In this document: positions 1 to 11,573 of the stretch, piece by piece
How positions within the stretch are numbered: the first letter of the stretch is position 1
How the letters are laid out: every line of letters starts with the position of its first letter
Origin: Ophioceras dolichostomum
Taxonomy: Eukaryota > Ascomycota > Sordariomycetes > Magnaporthales > Ophioceraceae
Reading direction: 5' to 3'
Length of the DNA: 64,000 nt
NCBI GenBank assembly: GCA_003049485.1
Contig: PYST01000037.1
Coordinates: 1 to 64,000 of the forward strand
Made by a program: the position numbers and the translations under genes
Notes under the pieces: model-generated
Database searches by the model: none
The model's input: only the letters and a program-made list of their open reading frames with translations
What the model was told of the DNA's origin: nothing

Positions 1-395
1 GATCAGGTACGGGCCAGTGAGCGGTGGGAAACGGCACGGGATGGATGGACGGCTGGATGGATGGGCAGCGACGATCACCACGGGGCGAAACAGAAGGGGG
101 GAAAGATATGGGAGGGGGAGGGTGAGGTGAAGCTAGCGAAGTGAGGGATGAGGAGGAAAGAGAGGAGGAAAAGAGTCGTCATACCAACATGCATCATGCC
201 GCCTTGCACGACGGGGACTTTTTTGATTTGGACGTTGGCCAGGGGGCGACCGGGATGTCAGCCGGGGAGAAGAAAAAAAGAAAGCCAGTCGTTGAGCTAC
301 ACATGGCCATGCATCGACGCCGCCATCGTCGTCGCTGGCGCGGGGCGTGGAGGCGCGCGGAACGCAGTGAGTGAGGTAGGGACAGCAAGACTCAC

Positions 396-438
396 TCTTG
401 ATCCCCAACCGCCTGGTGAGCTCCGTGTCGAACGGCAT
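396..438 (-). CDS. First coding exon of a probable nitronate monooxygenase (partial, runs off the left edge)
   Basis: Only 14 codons and one base are present: ATG at 438, reading MPFDTELTRRLGIK, followed by a consensus GTGAGT donor starting at 395. This N terminus matches the usual opening of fungal FMN-dependent nitronate monooxygenases (2-nitropropane dioxygenase family), in which an F-x-T-x-LT-x-x-LGI segment is followed by PIVQGGM, the start of the TIM barrel. The exon ends in phase 1 with an A, compatible with a Thr codon opening the next exon. No acceptor or PIVQGGM coding is visible down to base 1, so the first intron would exceed 395 nt or carry an unrecognised exon. Just upstream on the same strand, CTAAG-CAG followed by a short A/C-rich stretch could be the end of a leader intron. 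The family call rests on 14 residues and is moderate; the splice donor and frame are clear. Confidence 0.55.
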
Positions 439-3400
439 CTTGATGAGGTAGGTGTAAGGTATTTCCCTGCTTAGTTTCTTGTTTTTCCCCCTCCCGTATG
501 ACTCCTTTCTTCTTTTTCCGTGTCCTTTCTTCCTGCGGACGTGGCCGAAGAGAGCGAGGCGGACGCGTGGGCTTCGTGATTGGGCGAGAGAGTGGTGTGT
601 GAGTGAGAGCGAGAGTGGTTCAGCGATGGTGAGTTGTAAGCTACTCCTTTCGGCTTTCCCGCTCAGCTGTTGTGGTTGGTTCTAACACGCGGGGAAAAGC
701 GCGGAAAAGCTGAAGACTCATAGAAGGGGAAAAGAAGAAATCAGAGTCGTCCACGTATGTTATTTTGTAAGGATGAGGTTTGGCTCCTACCGGTCCCCGA
801 CTCTCTCACCAGCTATCAACAATGAGGCGCGGAGCAGGACACATGACATGTGTAAGGTCGTCGTTGCTTGCTGATGACAGGTACCAGCAGTGAAGTGAGA
901 CCCCCGGTCCAGCCGAGGTCCACGGCCCCAGCACAGAGGAAATGTGGGGGAAGCAGTCGCTAACAGCCGAGCGATGGTTCCACATCCTCGGGGAACGAAG
1001 ACGGTCGTCACTGTCGATGACCAGTTTACGGAATATTCACTCGTTAGTCACATTTTGAGGGACAAAATGCATGGAAGAATGTCGTAGTTCTGATCGCCTT
1101 CTCGCATGATTTGAATCATCGCGATCGCGAGAGGAGTTTGCTCGGTTTTTAAGATGGAGTTCGTCGATCCCGGCATATTCTTTTGGGGGTTCCAATGCTA
1201 TTGACAGAAGAGCGGGATGGAGCTGAGGTACCCATTGAGATCTCCATCGCCCACCGAACGCTCCCCACAGTGGCACCCCACTCCCAATGCTGCACTCTCC
1301 ACACGAGCGAGTCTTCAGGTCCTTTCCGCCATACTGTCATCTGTCCACGATGAAGTCGGTGTTGCAGTCATCGTGGTTTCTTCTCTCTTTTCTCTCTTCT
1401 TCTCGTTCGTCTTTCGAGCTTTTCGATTTCTCAGCAACGGGAAGACATCCCGGCCCTCACAAGCATACTTTGTACGTGTCACCTTACGTTGCTACTCCCT
1501 CTCGGCCGACCTCAAAAAGGGCTGGTTGGGAGTCGACAAGTGCAACCAACAAAAAGTGACGGATAACACGGCTACGGGTACGCCGTCACGGGTAGGTAGC
1601 CTTTTCTTTTCTGCCCAACCTAAAAACGGCACGACAGGAAGGACACAAACGAACCAAGAGATCAAGCAGTTGTCGAACGACGCAGGCAGCTCAGAAGTGA
1701 GTGCCTCATCTCTCCTTACACGAACACCTGTACCCTCTCTCTGTACCTGCCTCACCTGCCTCGCTTTGTCAGGGTTGCATATCCTTCCGTTCGAGAGGAG
1801 GCCACCATCACAACCGGGGCTTGGGGGGCTGGCTGGGCGTATGACAGACAGGTGTACATGGGAAGCGCGGATACGGCGTTGCGTAACGCGTTGAGCTACA
1901 ATTTTTGATGCATGTTTGGGTTCGTGGAGGTGCTGGGCAGGCAGGTCTCCCATGTATCCCATGCCATGCATGTCTTGGGTTTGACAGCGGGACGACGCTG
2001 GATGCTGCACCACCTTTGGTTTTTTTTACGTCCCCTCCCTATACAATCTCTCCGTGTAAGTGCCCGTTTTTGTATGGATTTCGGCAACGGCAACGAAAGG
2101 GTGAGCATGAGAGCCTAATTTCTCGGCTGGCTGCTTCCTACCCGGGCTGCACTGCCTGCGCGGGCTTGTTGGGGGCCTTTGGGCAGACCTGCCTTGCCGT
2201 TGGGAAGCGAATGCTCGCCCAGCCATGCTGGTAGCCGTTCGTCTGTTCGTATTTGTTTCTGTCTGTTCTGCTGCTCCGTCTCGGTTGGACTGAACGTCGA
2301 TGAAAGCTTATCGATGTTTTAAAAAATGGGTTTGGTCGGTTCTGCCAGATGTGGTAATGATTGTCCAAGAGAGGCTCTTCATGTTTCCTTTGTTTTGGCT
2401 CTGTGGTGTAATGTTGCTCAGGGTTGAGGTGTCCCGTCTCGTGGCAGTCTGTCAGTCTGTCAGTCTGTTTGTTCGGGTTTTTAAGATGTCTATCCCCTCT
2501 AAGAACACTTCCAACCTCAACTCCGTCTTGCCGTCTGTGGATTCCTCCCGCCCTCGACTCTCCTTGACTTGATTCTCTCGGTCGTACGTAATGCTGTCGT
2601 GGAAATATCTCATCTGAAACGATCAAACTTAAGACTGCCCCTTTTGGGTTTGCTCATTTTCTCTTCTCTTCTGTCACCATTCCCCGGCCGCAGTTGAAAG
2701 CTCTCCTGTAACCCAAAGACGCCCCTCCTCCATCTTGGCCTCCTCGTGGGCCAGGTTAGACAGCAAAAACAAGCTGCGCAACATGACATGGGAGGGCAAA
2801 AGATGGGAGAACAGGAAAATTGTCCGATGCATCTCTGCTGTGGTGCTAGGTATCGCCAAGCCTGTTTTTTTTTCGGCAACGCCAACCAGGCTTGTCCTCT
2901 CTTTTATTCTCCATTCTTGTGCCCACCGGTGTCTTTCCCTCCCGCTCCCGTGAGTGTCAGTAAAACTCTTAGTTTGTGGGTTCTTTCCTCTCATCGTTAC
3001 TCCAACGCGAACATGACGCTTATTTGCATTAGTCGCGGTGGTGACGCCAGCTGGCTCCCGCTCTGCTCGGCGTGATGGCGTGGCATGTCTGGCCGACAGT
3101 TTCCATATTCCCCTCTCTCCTCGTGGGTGCCCGACGACGCTAACCCCACTCGGGAGGCAGGGAAAGAGCAGGAGGGTTTTGAGAGGCGAGGCAGGCGAGG
3201 CAGGCGAGTACTATGGGTCTACTGTGGATGTACCACATACCACATAGCCTTGAGCCTACATACTGTAAATGTAGTAGAGAGCGACCTCGGAGAAGCGGTG
3301 GAATCGGACGTGCTGCGGCAACGATCACTCACGACCCCACGGCATTATGCTGGTGAACCGTATAGCTGCCTCGTTCACCCCACGCTGACCCCCGTTGTAG

Positions 3401-6400
3401 CAGTGGCTGGATGAGGGCGAAGAGGAGCCACGGCGTGGGCCGAGATGGACGGACCTGAAGCGGGAGCGACAGCACCATTCGCTCCTGTCATTGGGTGAAA
3501 TGGACTGAAACTGGCTCACTGACTGTTGCTGCTATCTGATCGGGATGATCCAGAATTTGTTATTGTATTAGTGTTGACAACCTGGCTCTGCCTATACTTT
3601 TTTCACAGCTCATCCACCCGTCATCCCTTGCCTCCTCCTACAGCTGGCCTCCCACGGCTGAGCGCATACCCGCGGGAGGCGTCGTGGCTATTCCCCCGCC
3701 TACCGCTTGATGCCATCATGTCACGATGTCATTGATCATCAGAACCCTGCGCCGTCCTCCCACATATCAGCGGAAGTATCATCCACGCCACGATGGGGTC
3801 CCGATAGGTCATGTGATGGTCTTTGGTGGGTGGTATCTTATGCACCTCCCTCGAGCGAGGTATCTGGGGAATCGAGAATCCAGAGGGAACAGCCATGGAG
3901 ACAGAGAAATGTCCGCAGGCAGGCTAGATGCTGCAGTCGAGAGTAGCACACACCACCCCCAAAAAGAGCATAGTATTATAGTATCATCAGATACATGCGT
4001 CTGACAAGAGCACCGCATAGTTATCAGTTAATTTGTATGCCCGCCTCTAAGGGAAGAATAGAAGAATAGAACCCGACAACAGAGGCCGGCTACGCTGTGG
4101 CACCGAACCTACTGAGAAGAGGTGCTTCCTTTCTCTTCCCTGCTATCCTTCCTGCAGTGCGTCCAAGCAGATGTTGTCCTTCAATATCAGTCACTTCCAT
4201 CATCCTTTCCTTACCTACAAACTACCTCTGTGGTCCCGTAATAATATGCGACGGGCCGATGTACGACTTATTCGAGCCGGATTTATGAGCCTATTTCTCG
4301 CCCTCCATTGTGCGCCTAGCTGGTGGAGTTTGTCGTCTGCCAACTCGAATTTAGGCCCTAGACGGGTTGGAAAGAGGAGGTGTCGTGCTAGGAGGTGTTG
4401 CAGTCTAGGATGATGAGAAGAGGACGAGGACGAGGAGGTGCATTTTGTTCGTCCACATGATTCCAAAAACTTGCATCCGCATGACCTTTTCCTTGAGGGG
4501 GAGTTCGAATATTGCGGAGGCTATCTTTCTTCTGAATGGAAGCGGAAATCCCCATGGCTCTGGCGTATTTGGAAATGCTATGGCGGATTTCCATGGGTGT
4601 GTCTAATCTTCCAGACGTGCTATCTTGAATTCCCTCTTGGATGTGGTTCCAAGAGTGGTTAGGACGAGACGCCGCTGAAATCTGAGGGAGCTGGTTTTTG
4701 CGGTCAGGCGACCAGGCCCTGCACCAAGGCTCCAAACGATCACCCATGACGAAAAAGGACCCTGAGCAAATCAGCGTCCAAGGCCGGGGTCTAAAGGTCG
4801 GCACTAGTCGTCCCGCCCGTCCCTCTAAGAAGCACGGAATAGTCACGATATCGCTTTTCTCGGGAGAGATTTTAGCGACGGACGGGTCTGATGGCTGGTC
4901 CCGGGCTGGGCTGGCCCGGTCGAGATTTGCCCCTTTCCCATCTCACGTCTGAGACCTCCCTGGTTTGCGTGGATGAATGGATGGATGGCCATATGTAGAT
5001 CATCGTGGTTTCCGTTTCTCCTCTGTTTTGCAGGTGCGGATCGGCTCCGTCACATACCTACCTACTCACACATGAACTGCAGGAGAAGGAGAGAAAAAGA
5101 GGCAGTGGAAATGTTTGGCGGGAGGCATGTATTACCTATTCGGTAACTATCCTGGCACACCGGCTTCCACTTGACCGACCTTCTCAAGGAGGCAAGCTCC
5201 CAGCCCACTCCGATGTTTGAGATGAAGTCATTAGCTGGATAGATTCCTCAGAGCTTGCTTTATTCTTTTCGATCCACTCATCAAGGTGCCTGCGTTTGCT
5301 TTTGAGAATTCAGAATATCGGAACCGGAAAGGGGCAGGACAGGCGGTGTCGGGGAGGAGTTGAAGGCAGCCTGCCGTGCCAGTGGGCTGGACAGCCTCCT
5401 GCCACCGCGAAAAAAAAATTAAATAAATTGCTCCAGCCATTGAAGCTAAACGTCATATCAGTGAGTGGAGATTGTGCTCACGGTTCCGGACGCTTTTCTT
5501 TTTTCAATATTGGCATTGGGGTGCAAGTTTTCAGCTTCAGTTTCTTTTTGGAGGCGCAGTGCTGAAAAGCAATGATGGGTTTAAGCGGTGGTCAGAGACC
5601 CCTCCCTATCTCTCTCCCTCCCTCCCTTCTTGATGCTTGGATGTTTGGGACCAGAAGCTCGGGTCCCTCTACCCCGTTTATACGGAGCAAACTAGCACGA
5701 TAGTATGTAGTAGGACGCCGCGGACATTAGGTCCCATGTCTCCTGCCCCTTGTCCGGCCTTGACGGGACGGCAACTAGACCGGGGCTAGAAGGGAGAATG
5801 TTAGGCTGGTAAGCTCGGCGGGCTAGTGATGCAGAACAAGCAAGGGCTGTTTTCGAACAAGTATCGAAACGGACAGACACACAACCTCCTCTTCCTCGAG
5901 GAGCAAGCTTGAAGTAAGATGAGGAAATGAGGTGGGTGGTTGGTGGTTGCTTGTTGAAGGCGTTTGCTACCGTTTCGAGCGACGGCGCACTAGTTTTGGT
6001 GCTTGCTCGTCCGTGTAAGTCCCCGGCGGCCGGGACGAGCGTAATTTCTAATTGGGTCCCGTCCCTGAAAGCACTGGATCTCGTTAACGGTCCAATACGT
6101 CGATAAAACCCTCGCCCGGCCTGTCTGCCTGGCCTGGCGCATACCAGGATGATGAATATGTCTGGTACTTTACACTTTCCAGAATCTTTGTGTGTTGGAC
6201 AACATATGATGTGTTCTTGATCCAGCACATCGCCGACATGCGCAGCAGCGAATTTGGAAAAATTTGGGTATCCGGGCATGAATGACACTTGCATGTCGTG
6301 GATTGCTAACAATCCCTACCCGACGACCGGAAATGTTCTTTGATACATTCTGTGCAGCCTTCTTTCCCGCCTTAAATTATGTCAAGTGACTGACTGGAGA

Positions 6401-8208
6401 GGGACGGAAGTGCAGGCGAGGATGAAAAGAAGAAAAATAGGTTCCGTCGTGTTGGGTTCTAAGGCGTCTTGGATGCTGATGATGTGGTGATGCATAACAG
6501 CCCCTCTTGAACTCCAGACGTGGAAGTCCCCAGCCAGCAACCAGACGCACGACCAAACGCGTCCGTTGGGCATTGAAGGGATTATCCTCGCTCGTGCACT
6601 CAGCTGAGAAGTTTTTTCTCGCCTGCCCTGAGAAAACTGAGAAAACGTGAAGATGGCATTCTCCGTCCTGAAGGCGGACCGGCAGGGTTTGAGCAGGGGT
6701 GTTCCTTCCTGGGCACGCTGGCTTCAAGTTGCTAGCGGGAGGGGAATTTCGTCCAAGGAAGCACCAGACTAGCGCTGATCCCAGCCGAAGCTACTACAAC
6801 CTACCCACGTACTATGAGGCTGTTTGGCGGCTGCCCGCACTAACATCCGTGGAAGGGTCTAGGGACGCACGTTGTGCTATCTTCGTTGCGCTGTACAAGC
6901 AACGGTCCGCTTCGTAAGGTTTATTCGTGCGTTCACTGAGTCACATTCTCCAGCACACTAGCTGTTGAGGATATGAGCTACTTCTATCCCTGATCCTTCA
7001 CGTTCAACGACTTCTCGTTCGTCGACTCTAAATGCTGGGCGATGCCGGGCAGCTTCGTCGGAACTTTACGACTTCCTCTCATTGAATGCTCGAGAGTACA
7101 ACATGAAAAATCCCCGCAAGGGTGAGGTGGTGGGATGGATTATGGATGCCCGCAACGAACACCACATGGGTCCGAATAAGGGAGGGAGGGATGCTCGCCC
7201 AACTGTTCGACACGGCAAGCTGGAGTCCACACAGCTACAGCTACTACAGACTACCACCCTGGTCTGCATAGTGCGCTCTCCTCTCCCTTTCTCTTACCTC
7301 CTCGAAGATGTTTAGATGGCTGTCCACGAGCTCGAGCTACCCCAATTTGGATCTAGAGCAGTAGGTGGAAGGGCTCGACTTCCATGGCATGGTCATGAGA
7401 GGGAGAGAGAAGGGAGGGGTGCACGTTCGAATATGCCCCACCCCCCTCCCCGTGGAAGAAGCAAAATGTACGTTGACAGACTAGGGCCAGGGAACGAGGG
7501 AAAAAGAAAAGAAGACAGAAAAATTGATGGAGTGCGTGTGAGCTGGCCTCTCTCTCCTAGACAAAAAGGTTCATCTCCCTTCCCACCTTTCGTATGATGG
7601 CTTGCTGCACTCTGCCGCGAGCTTCCAATCGATTCTCTCGTCTGCTCCCGTTAGTCCCAGGGAAGGCGCATCCGGTCTCCTGCTGCCACATAGTCGGACT
7701 GGATTCACAGCACCCGCCTGTCCTTTTTTGCTTCCTTTCTTTTTCCTTCTTGGGCCCCGTTGCCGTTTCCTGCCTCCCGTCTTAGCTGCCCGCCGACGTT
7801 CCTGCAATCTGCGTTCAGCGTTCAGCGTTCAGCGTCCTGTTCCAGCCTGGCTTCCTGTCTATAAGAACCTCTCGACTGTCCTCCTCCTCGCCCTCATTCT
7901 TCTTCGTCATCGTCATAGCAACGCACGAATCTACCTCCTACAACCAGCCAAGCTACCTTCTCGCAGCATATCGATTTCGCCTGTTAATCCAGGTGGTAGT
8001 CAGTAAAAGCTGTGTGTACCGTCACTATTTCTTCCACTACCCGTTTCGCTTCCTACCTCGTACAGGTCACTGACATTGGCCCTAAAACCCTCAAGCCCTC
8101 AAGTCCTGAACCGACGACGTACACACAAACTGCCCGGTTTCGACGCCTCGACCATACCACACATCTACATCCACACCTACTTTCCCCTCTACGAAAGCAG
8201 CAAGCATC
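439..8208. other. Long intergenic interval, no supportable gene
   Basis: All open frames here are short, overlap each other on both strands and show no recognisable protein family; the longest (225 codons plus strand near 1217, 206 codons minus strand near 6312) read as low-information sequence. The interval holds small tandem repeats at 2445-2468 (CAGTCTGT-type), 3184-3208 (GGCGAGGCA-type) and 7811-7834 (GCGTTCA, three copies). The last 450 bases are pyrimidine-rich and look like the promoter and leader of the dsRBD gene. The left end contains the promoter of the minus-strand nitronate monooxygenase-like gene. Confidence 0.5.
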
Positions 8209-8866
8209 ATGGCTGGCTCGTCGTCCAACAACCCGAAGCAGACGCCTTGCTCGAACGCTTGGCAGATCAAGCTTGCTGGCAAGTTTTCCCGATCTAACAT
8301 ACCTCACCATACTATCCCGGTTAGGGATGCACACACTTCTAGTAAAGAAAGGAAGACGAGACTCTAACCGACTCCGTTTGCCACAGATGCCTGCTATGAG
8401 TACCGGATCAGCCAGCCCGAGTACCAGCTTGTCTCAGATCGAAGAGGTGAGAACGAAGCGAAGGGAGGGAAATTCAACACACCTGCTACTGCCGACACAA
8501 GACGCACATGCCTAATAGGACTCGTTCCACGAGGGGGCGTTGGGCAAAACTCGTTTGTCTCAGCAACAAGCGGGCGGCTGACCGGATGCCGGCAATGCTG
8601 CGAAACCTTGCTTGCTATGCTTCTCACTGTGATCTATATGAGGAGCTCGCTCTGCGAAACCCTACAAAAAAAGAAGGAAAAAGAGAGTCTCGTGGCTAAT
8701 CGGATCTGTTCACCCCACAGGTGGTCGCACAGCGTGGTCCAGCAGGGTCACGGTCTACGGCCAGACCCTCCAGGCACGTTACTGGTACGACGGCAAGCAC
8801 GCCGACAACGCGAAGGAGGACGCGGCTGAGGTCGCTTATGGCTGGCTCACCCAGCCCGTGAGCTAG
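8209..8866 (+). CDS. Small protein consisting of one dsRNA-binding-like domain
   Basis: Three exons, 8209-8278, 8387-8446 and 8721-8866, give 91 residues. The product starts MAGSSSNNPKQTP, then carries an alpha-beta-beta-beta-alpha pattern: WQIKLADACYEYRIS, then PEYQLVSDRRGGRTAWSS, RVTVYGQTLQARYW, and the final helix NAKEDAAEVAYGWL. The NAKEDAAE segment corresponds to the K-x-A-K-x-x-AA helix of dsRBDs, although the basic KKxAK cluster is weak. The domain fills the whole protein, a pattern I associate with a short conserved ascomycete family of unknown role. Intron 1 (8279-8386) uses a GC donor (GCAAGT) with a normal CACAG acceptor; only this joins the helix without an insertion. Intron 2 (8447-8720, GTGAGA...CACAG) is 274 nt, long for this genome. 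RNA binding is inferred from fold pattern only; a role in RNA silencing cannot be claimed. Confidence 0.75.
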
Positions 8867-11573
8867 ATGCCTCCCTTCGCCGGTCGATACCTTCGCCAGA
8901 TCAACATTCGCCAGATCAACATTCGCCAGATCAACATTATCATCTGGAACGAGCGGTACGGGGGAAGAACCCGATAGAGGAGAAGACGACAACGACCTCG
9001 ACAATATCTGTGGCATCCCGCCTTCCTGAAGCCTGCCTCCCTCTTCTGAAGGCTCTCTGCCTCCTCTTAGCTTCTTCATATACCTTCCTTTCCATGATTC
9101 CAGACGACGACGGAGGTCACCGAGACCACAACCTACACACACAACATCTCGCAGCTACCCGTCCAAACATTTCTTTTTACAATGACCATCTCCTTGTCAT
9201 CCCAGAACGACAGAAAAAAAGAACAATAGCTTCCAGTTTTCGACTTCTGCTGGCGCGTCCCCCTGCTCCCTCTGTACGATACCCTGTTTCGGCGTTTGGC
9301 AAACGGAAAAAAAGGGGTACAGGGAATCGCCACACGGCGCGGGAACAACACTGGCTCGGCGCAAAAATAATTTCCTTACCCTTCTTTTTTTTTCCTTTAA
9401 TCTTTTTGTCACTCTTATGCTTCGTCACTCTCCTTCTGCTTGACTTGCTGCTAGCGTCTGATGCTGCTTTTCCTCTTGTTCCCTTTTCATGATCTCTTCT
9501 TCGGGTTTCTTCCTTTCAAGCCTTTACAATTCGCTCCTCTCCTTACTTACCTTGTTTCTTCTTTAAAAGATTTGATTCCTGTTATCATAGGTAAAAGGGC
9601 ATCTGGGCCCCCCAAAAACCGGGCTACGTTCCGTGGAGAAAAACAAGTCCTTGTCATAGTCTCCTAATTCTTCTATTAAGTTGGCAAATGACAACAAAAA
9701 TGGGATAGAGCAGATGAAACTTTGACGATGACATGAGGGACCATGATGATTTCTTGAATTGCCTGATGAATGGACTATCGACTGCCAGCACTTTATGTAA
9801 GAGAAAGAGAAAGGGGACCATTTTGTCGCGGATAACGGGACTTTCGACCCGGAGTGCCCACCCCAGGATGTAAGTGATTTCTCCTCATGCTTTGTTGTCT
9901 TCTCAATCTAACACTTGAAATTCTCTTCCCTTTCCGTGTGAGTCTGCATCAACAGTTCGAAGTGCGAAGGAAGGAGAGCCAAGGGGAATCGGGGACAGAT
10001 GCCACCTCGGTCAACCATACCACTCTACTCGCTGTATCAGACTTAGCCCGAAGAGGCGCTGCTGCTCTGAGCTGGCGAAGGCTGGGCATCAATACTCTCC
10101 GTGCCTGAACAAAGGAAGCAGAATGCGAGTAGAATGTGTGTAAAACGCCTCTCTCATCGTTGGACCGCTTCGCTCTTCGCCGGGACCGAGGAGAGAGAGA
10201 GAAAGCCCAGCCCAACTCGCGAAGAGGGGGAAAGTAAGGAAGCGTCTGAGCTGAAGTGGTGGTTTCCCCGAATGGTGTGGGTGGATGGTCTTGCATACCC
10301 CCCACATCACCATGCAGCTATGCAGCTTGTCCTCGCAGACTACCCCACCACACTCGAAGAATTCATTCGACCGGCCTATAGCGAGAGCTCTGGGGATATC
10401 TCTCATCAGGACGAGGTAAGGGACAGGGGGGCAGGGGCAGAATAGGGGACGGATGGTTTTGTGGGAAGGAAATGTAGACTTGGTTTGCAACCTCAGTTAC
10501 CTAAAGTACTACCTGCCTACATGCATGCGGAGACGGAGGTGAAGGGGGGAAAGAAGGGAAGGAGGGCTACGACGATGACGAGTGATGATACTCACACACA
10601 TTACCACGCAGCCTAGCTGCTTGATGGTGAGGGGATAAAAAAGGGGGTGGATGCTGTTGACGGAGGGTGGTGTGTAATATTTCCTCACGGCCTCGGCTGG
10701 GCTGGGCAGCACGGGGAAAGAGTCGATTTCACCCCCGGTGGCCCCAAAAGGAGTTTAGCCACTTACCGCTGTGTACTTTGGGCTCTCTTGCTTTCTTGAC
10801 AAAAACTCCCGCAACTAACTGGCTCCACGGTGGTCCAGCCAGTCCGTCTATTTAGAGGTGTTTAGCAAATAAGACACTATACGGACGTACCGCCAGTGCC
10901 ACGGCTAGACAGCTCTGCTGCGTTGGCACCGTGAAAGAAAGAAGAAGGGTACATGGCGAGGCGTGGTGTGAGAATTGGGCAGGCCTACTGCTGCTTCGCC
11001 TCTCCTGTTCTGCACGACACATAAGCGGACAGGAGAATGGACAGGCCAGTGGCTTCCTGGAAAGGACACCGGAGAGAAGACACGACTCGACTGTAGCGTG
11101 GAGTATCAGGAAGGTCCTCGCGTGGATGCACGTCTGGAGGAGAGGAGACGAGAGCTTGAGCGAAGGGCGTGAAGAGCAAGTGGTGATGATGCACTATGCT
11201 GACTGATCACGATCAAAGAAGCAGACGCCAGGAGACAGAAACTCAATTGGGGAGGTTCTCGCGATGTGCTCCTGGCAGGCGACGAGCACAGGACCACCGC
11301 AAACCGGCTGCATACCACATACTTAGGAAGGGATGCGAATACAGCAAAGAACTAATAACCCGAGCGTGAGTTGAGGCTCGATGATCAGCGAACGTTGAGA
11401 TAAAAGTATGGTGGGCCAGCTCACAGGGGGTATCACGTGAGCGGGTCCGTGTCACCAATCACCTGGCGGATGATCCCTGCCTGCATTGCCGGCATCCAAA
11501 ATTTCGCGGATGGCCTGTCTCGACTATCCACAGGAACACTGTCGATGCCCTCTTGCAACCACCACAAGCAGCA
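8867..11573. other. Intergenic interval, dsRBD gene 3' flank to MRPS7 promoter
   Basis: Begins with the probable 3' UTR of the dsRBD gene, including the three-copy 15-nt repeat. Further on are pyrimidine-rich stretches (about 9360-9570) and short overlapping frames of no recognisable family. Nothing supports another gene; the last few hundred bases are the presumptive promoter and leader of the uS7m gene. Confidence 0.5.
8892..8936. repeat. Three exact tandem copies of a 15-nt unit
   Basis: The unit TTCGCCAGATCAACA is repeated three times head to tail without a mismatch, starting 26 bases after the stop codon of the dsRBD gene, so it probably lies in the 3' UTR. The unit length is a multiple of three and is open on both strands, but no conserved protein is encoded. 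Confidence 0.9.

Noticed and set aside
1217..1894. 225-codon plus-strand frame
   Set aside because: Low-information Ser/Leu-rich translation, overlapped by a 173-codon minus frame; neither shows a known family.
5692..6312. 206-codon minus-strand frame
   Set aside because: No domain, no splice partners and composition like surrounding noncoding DNA.
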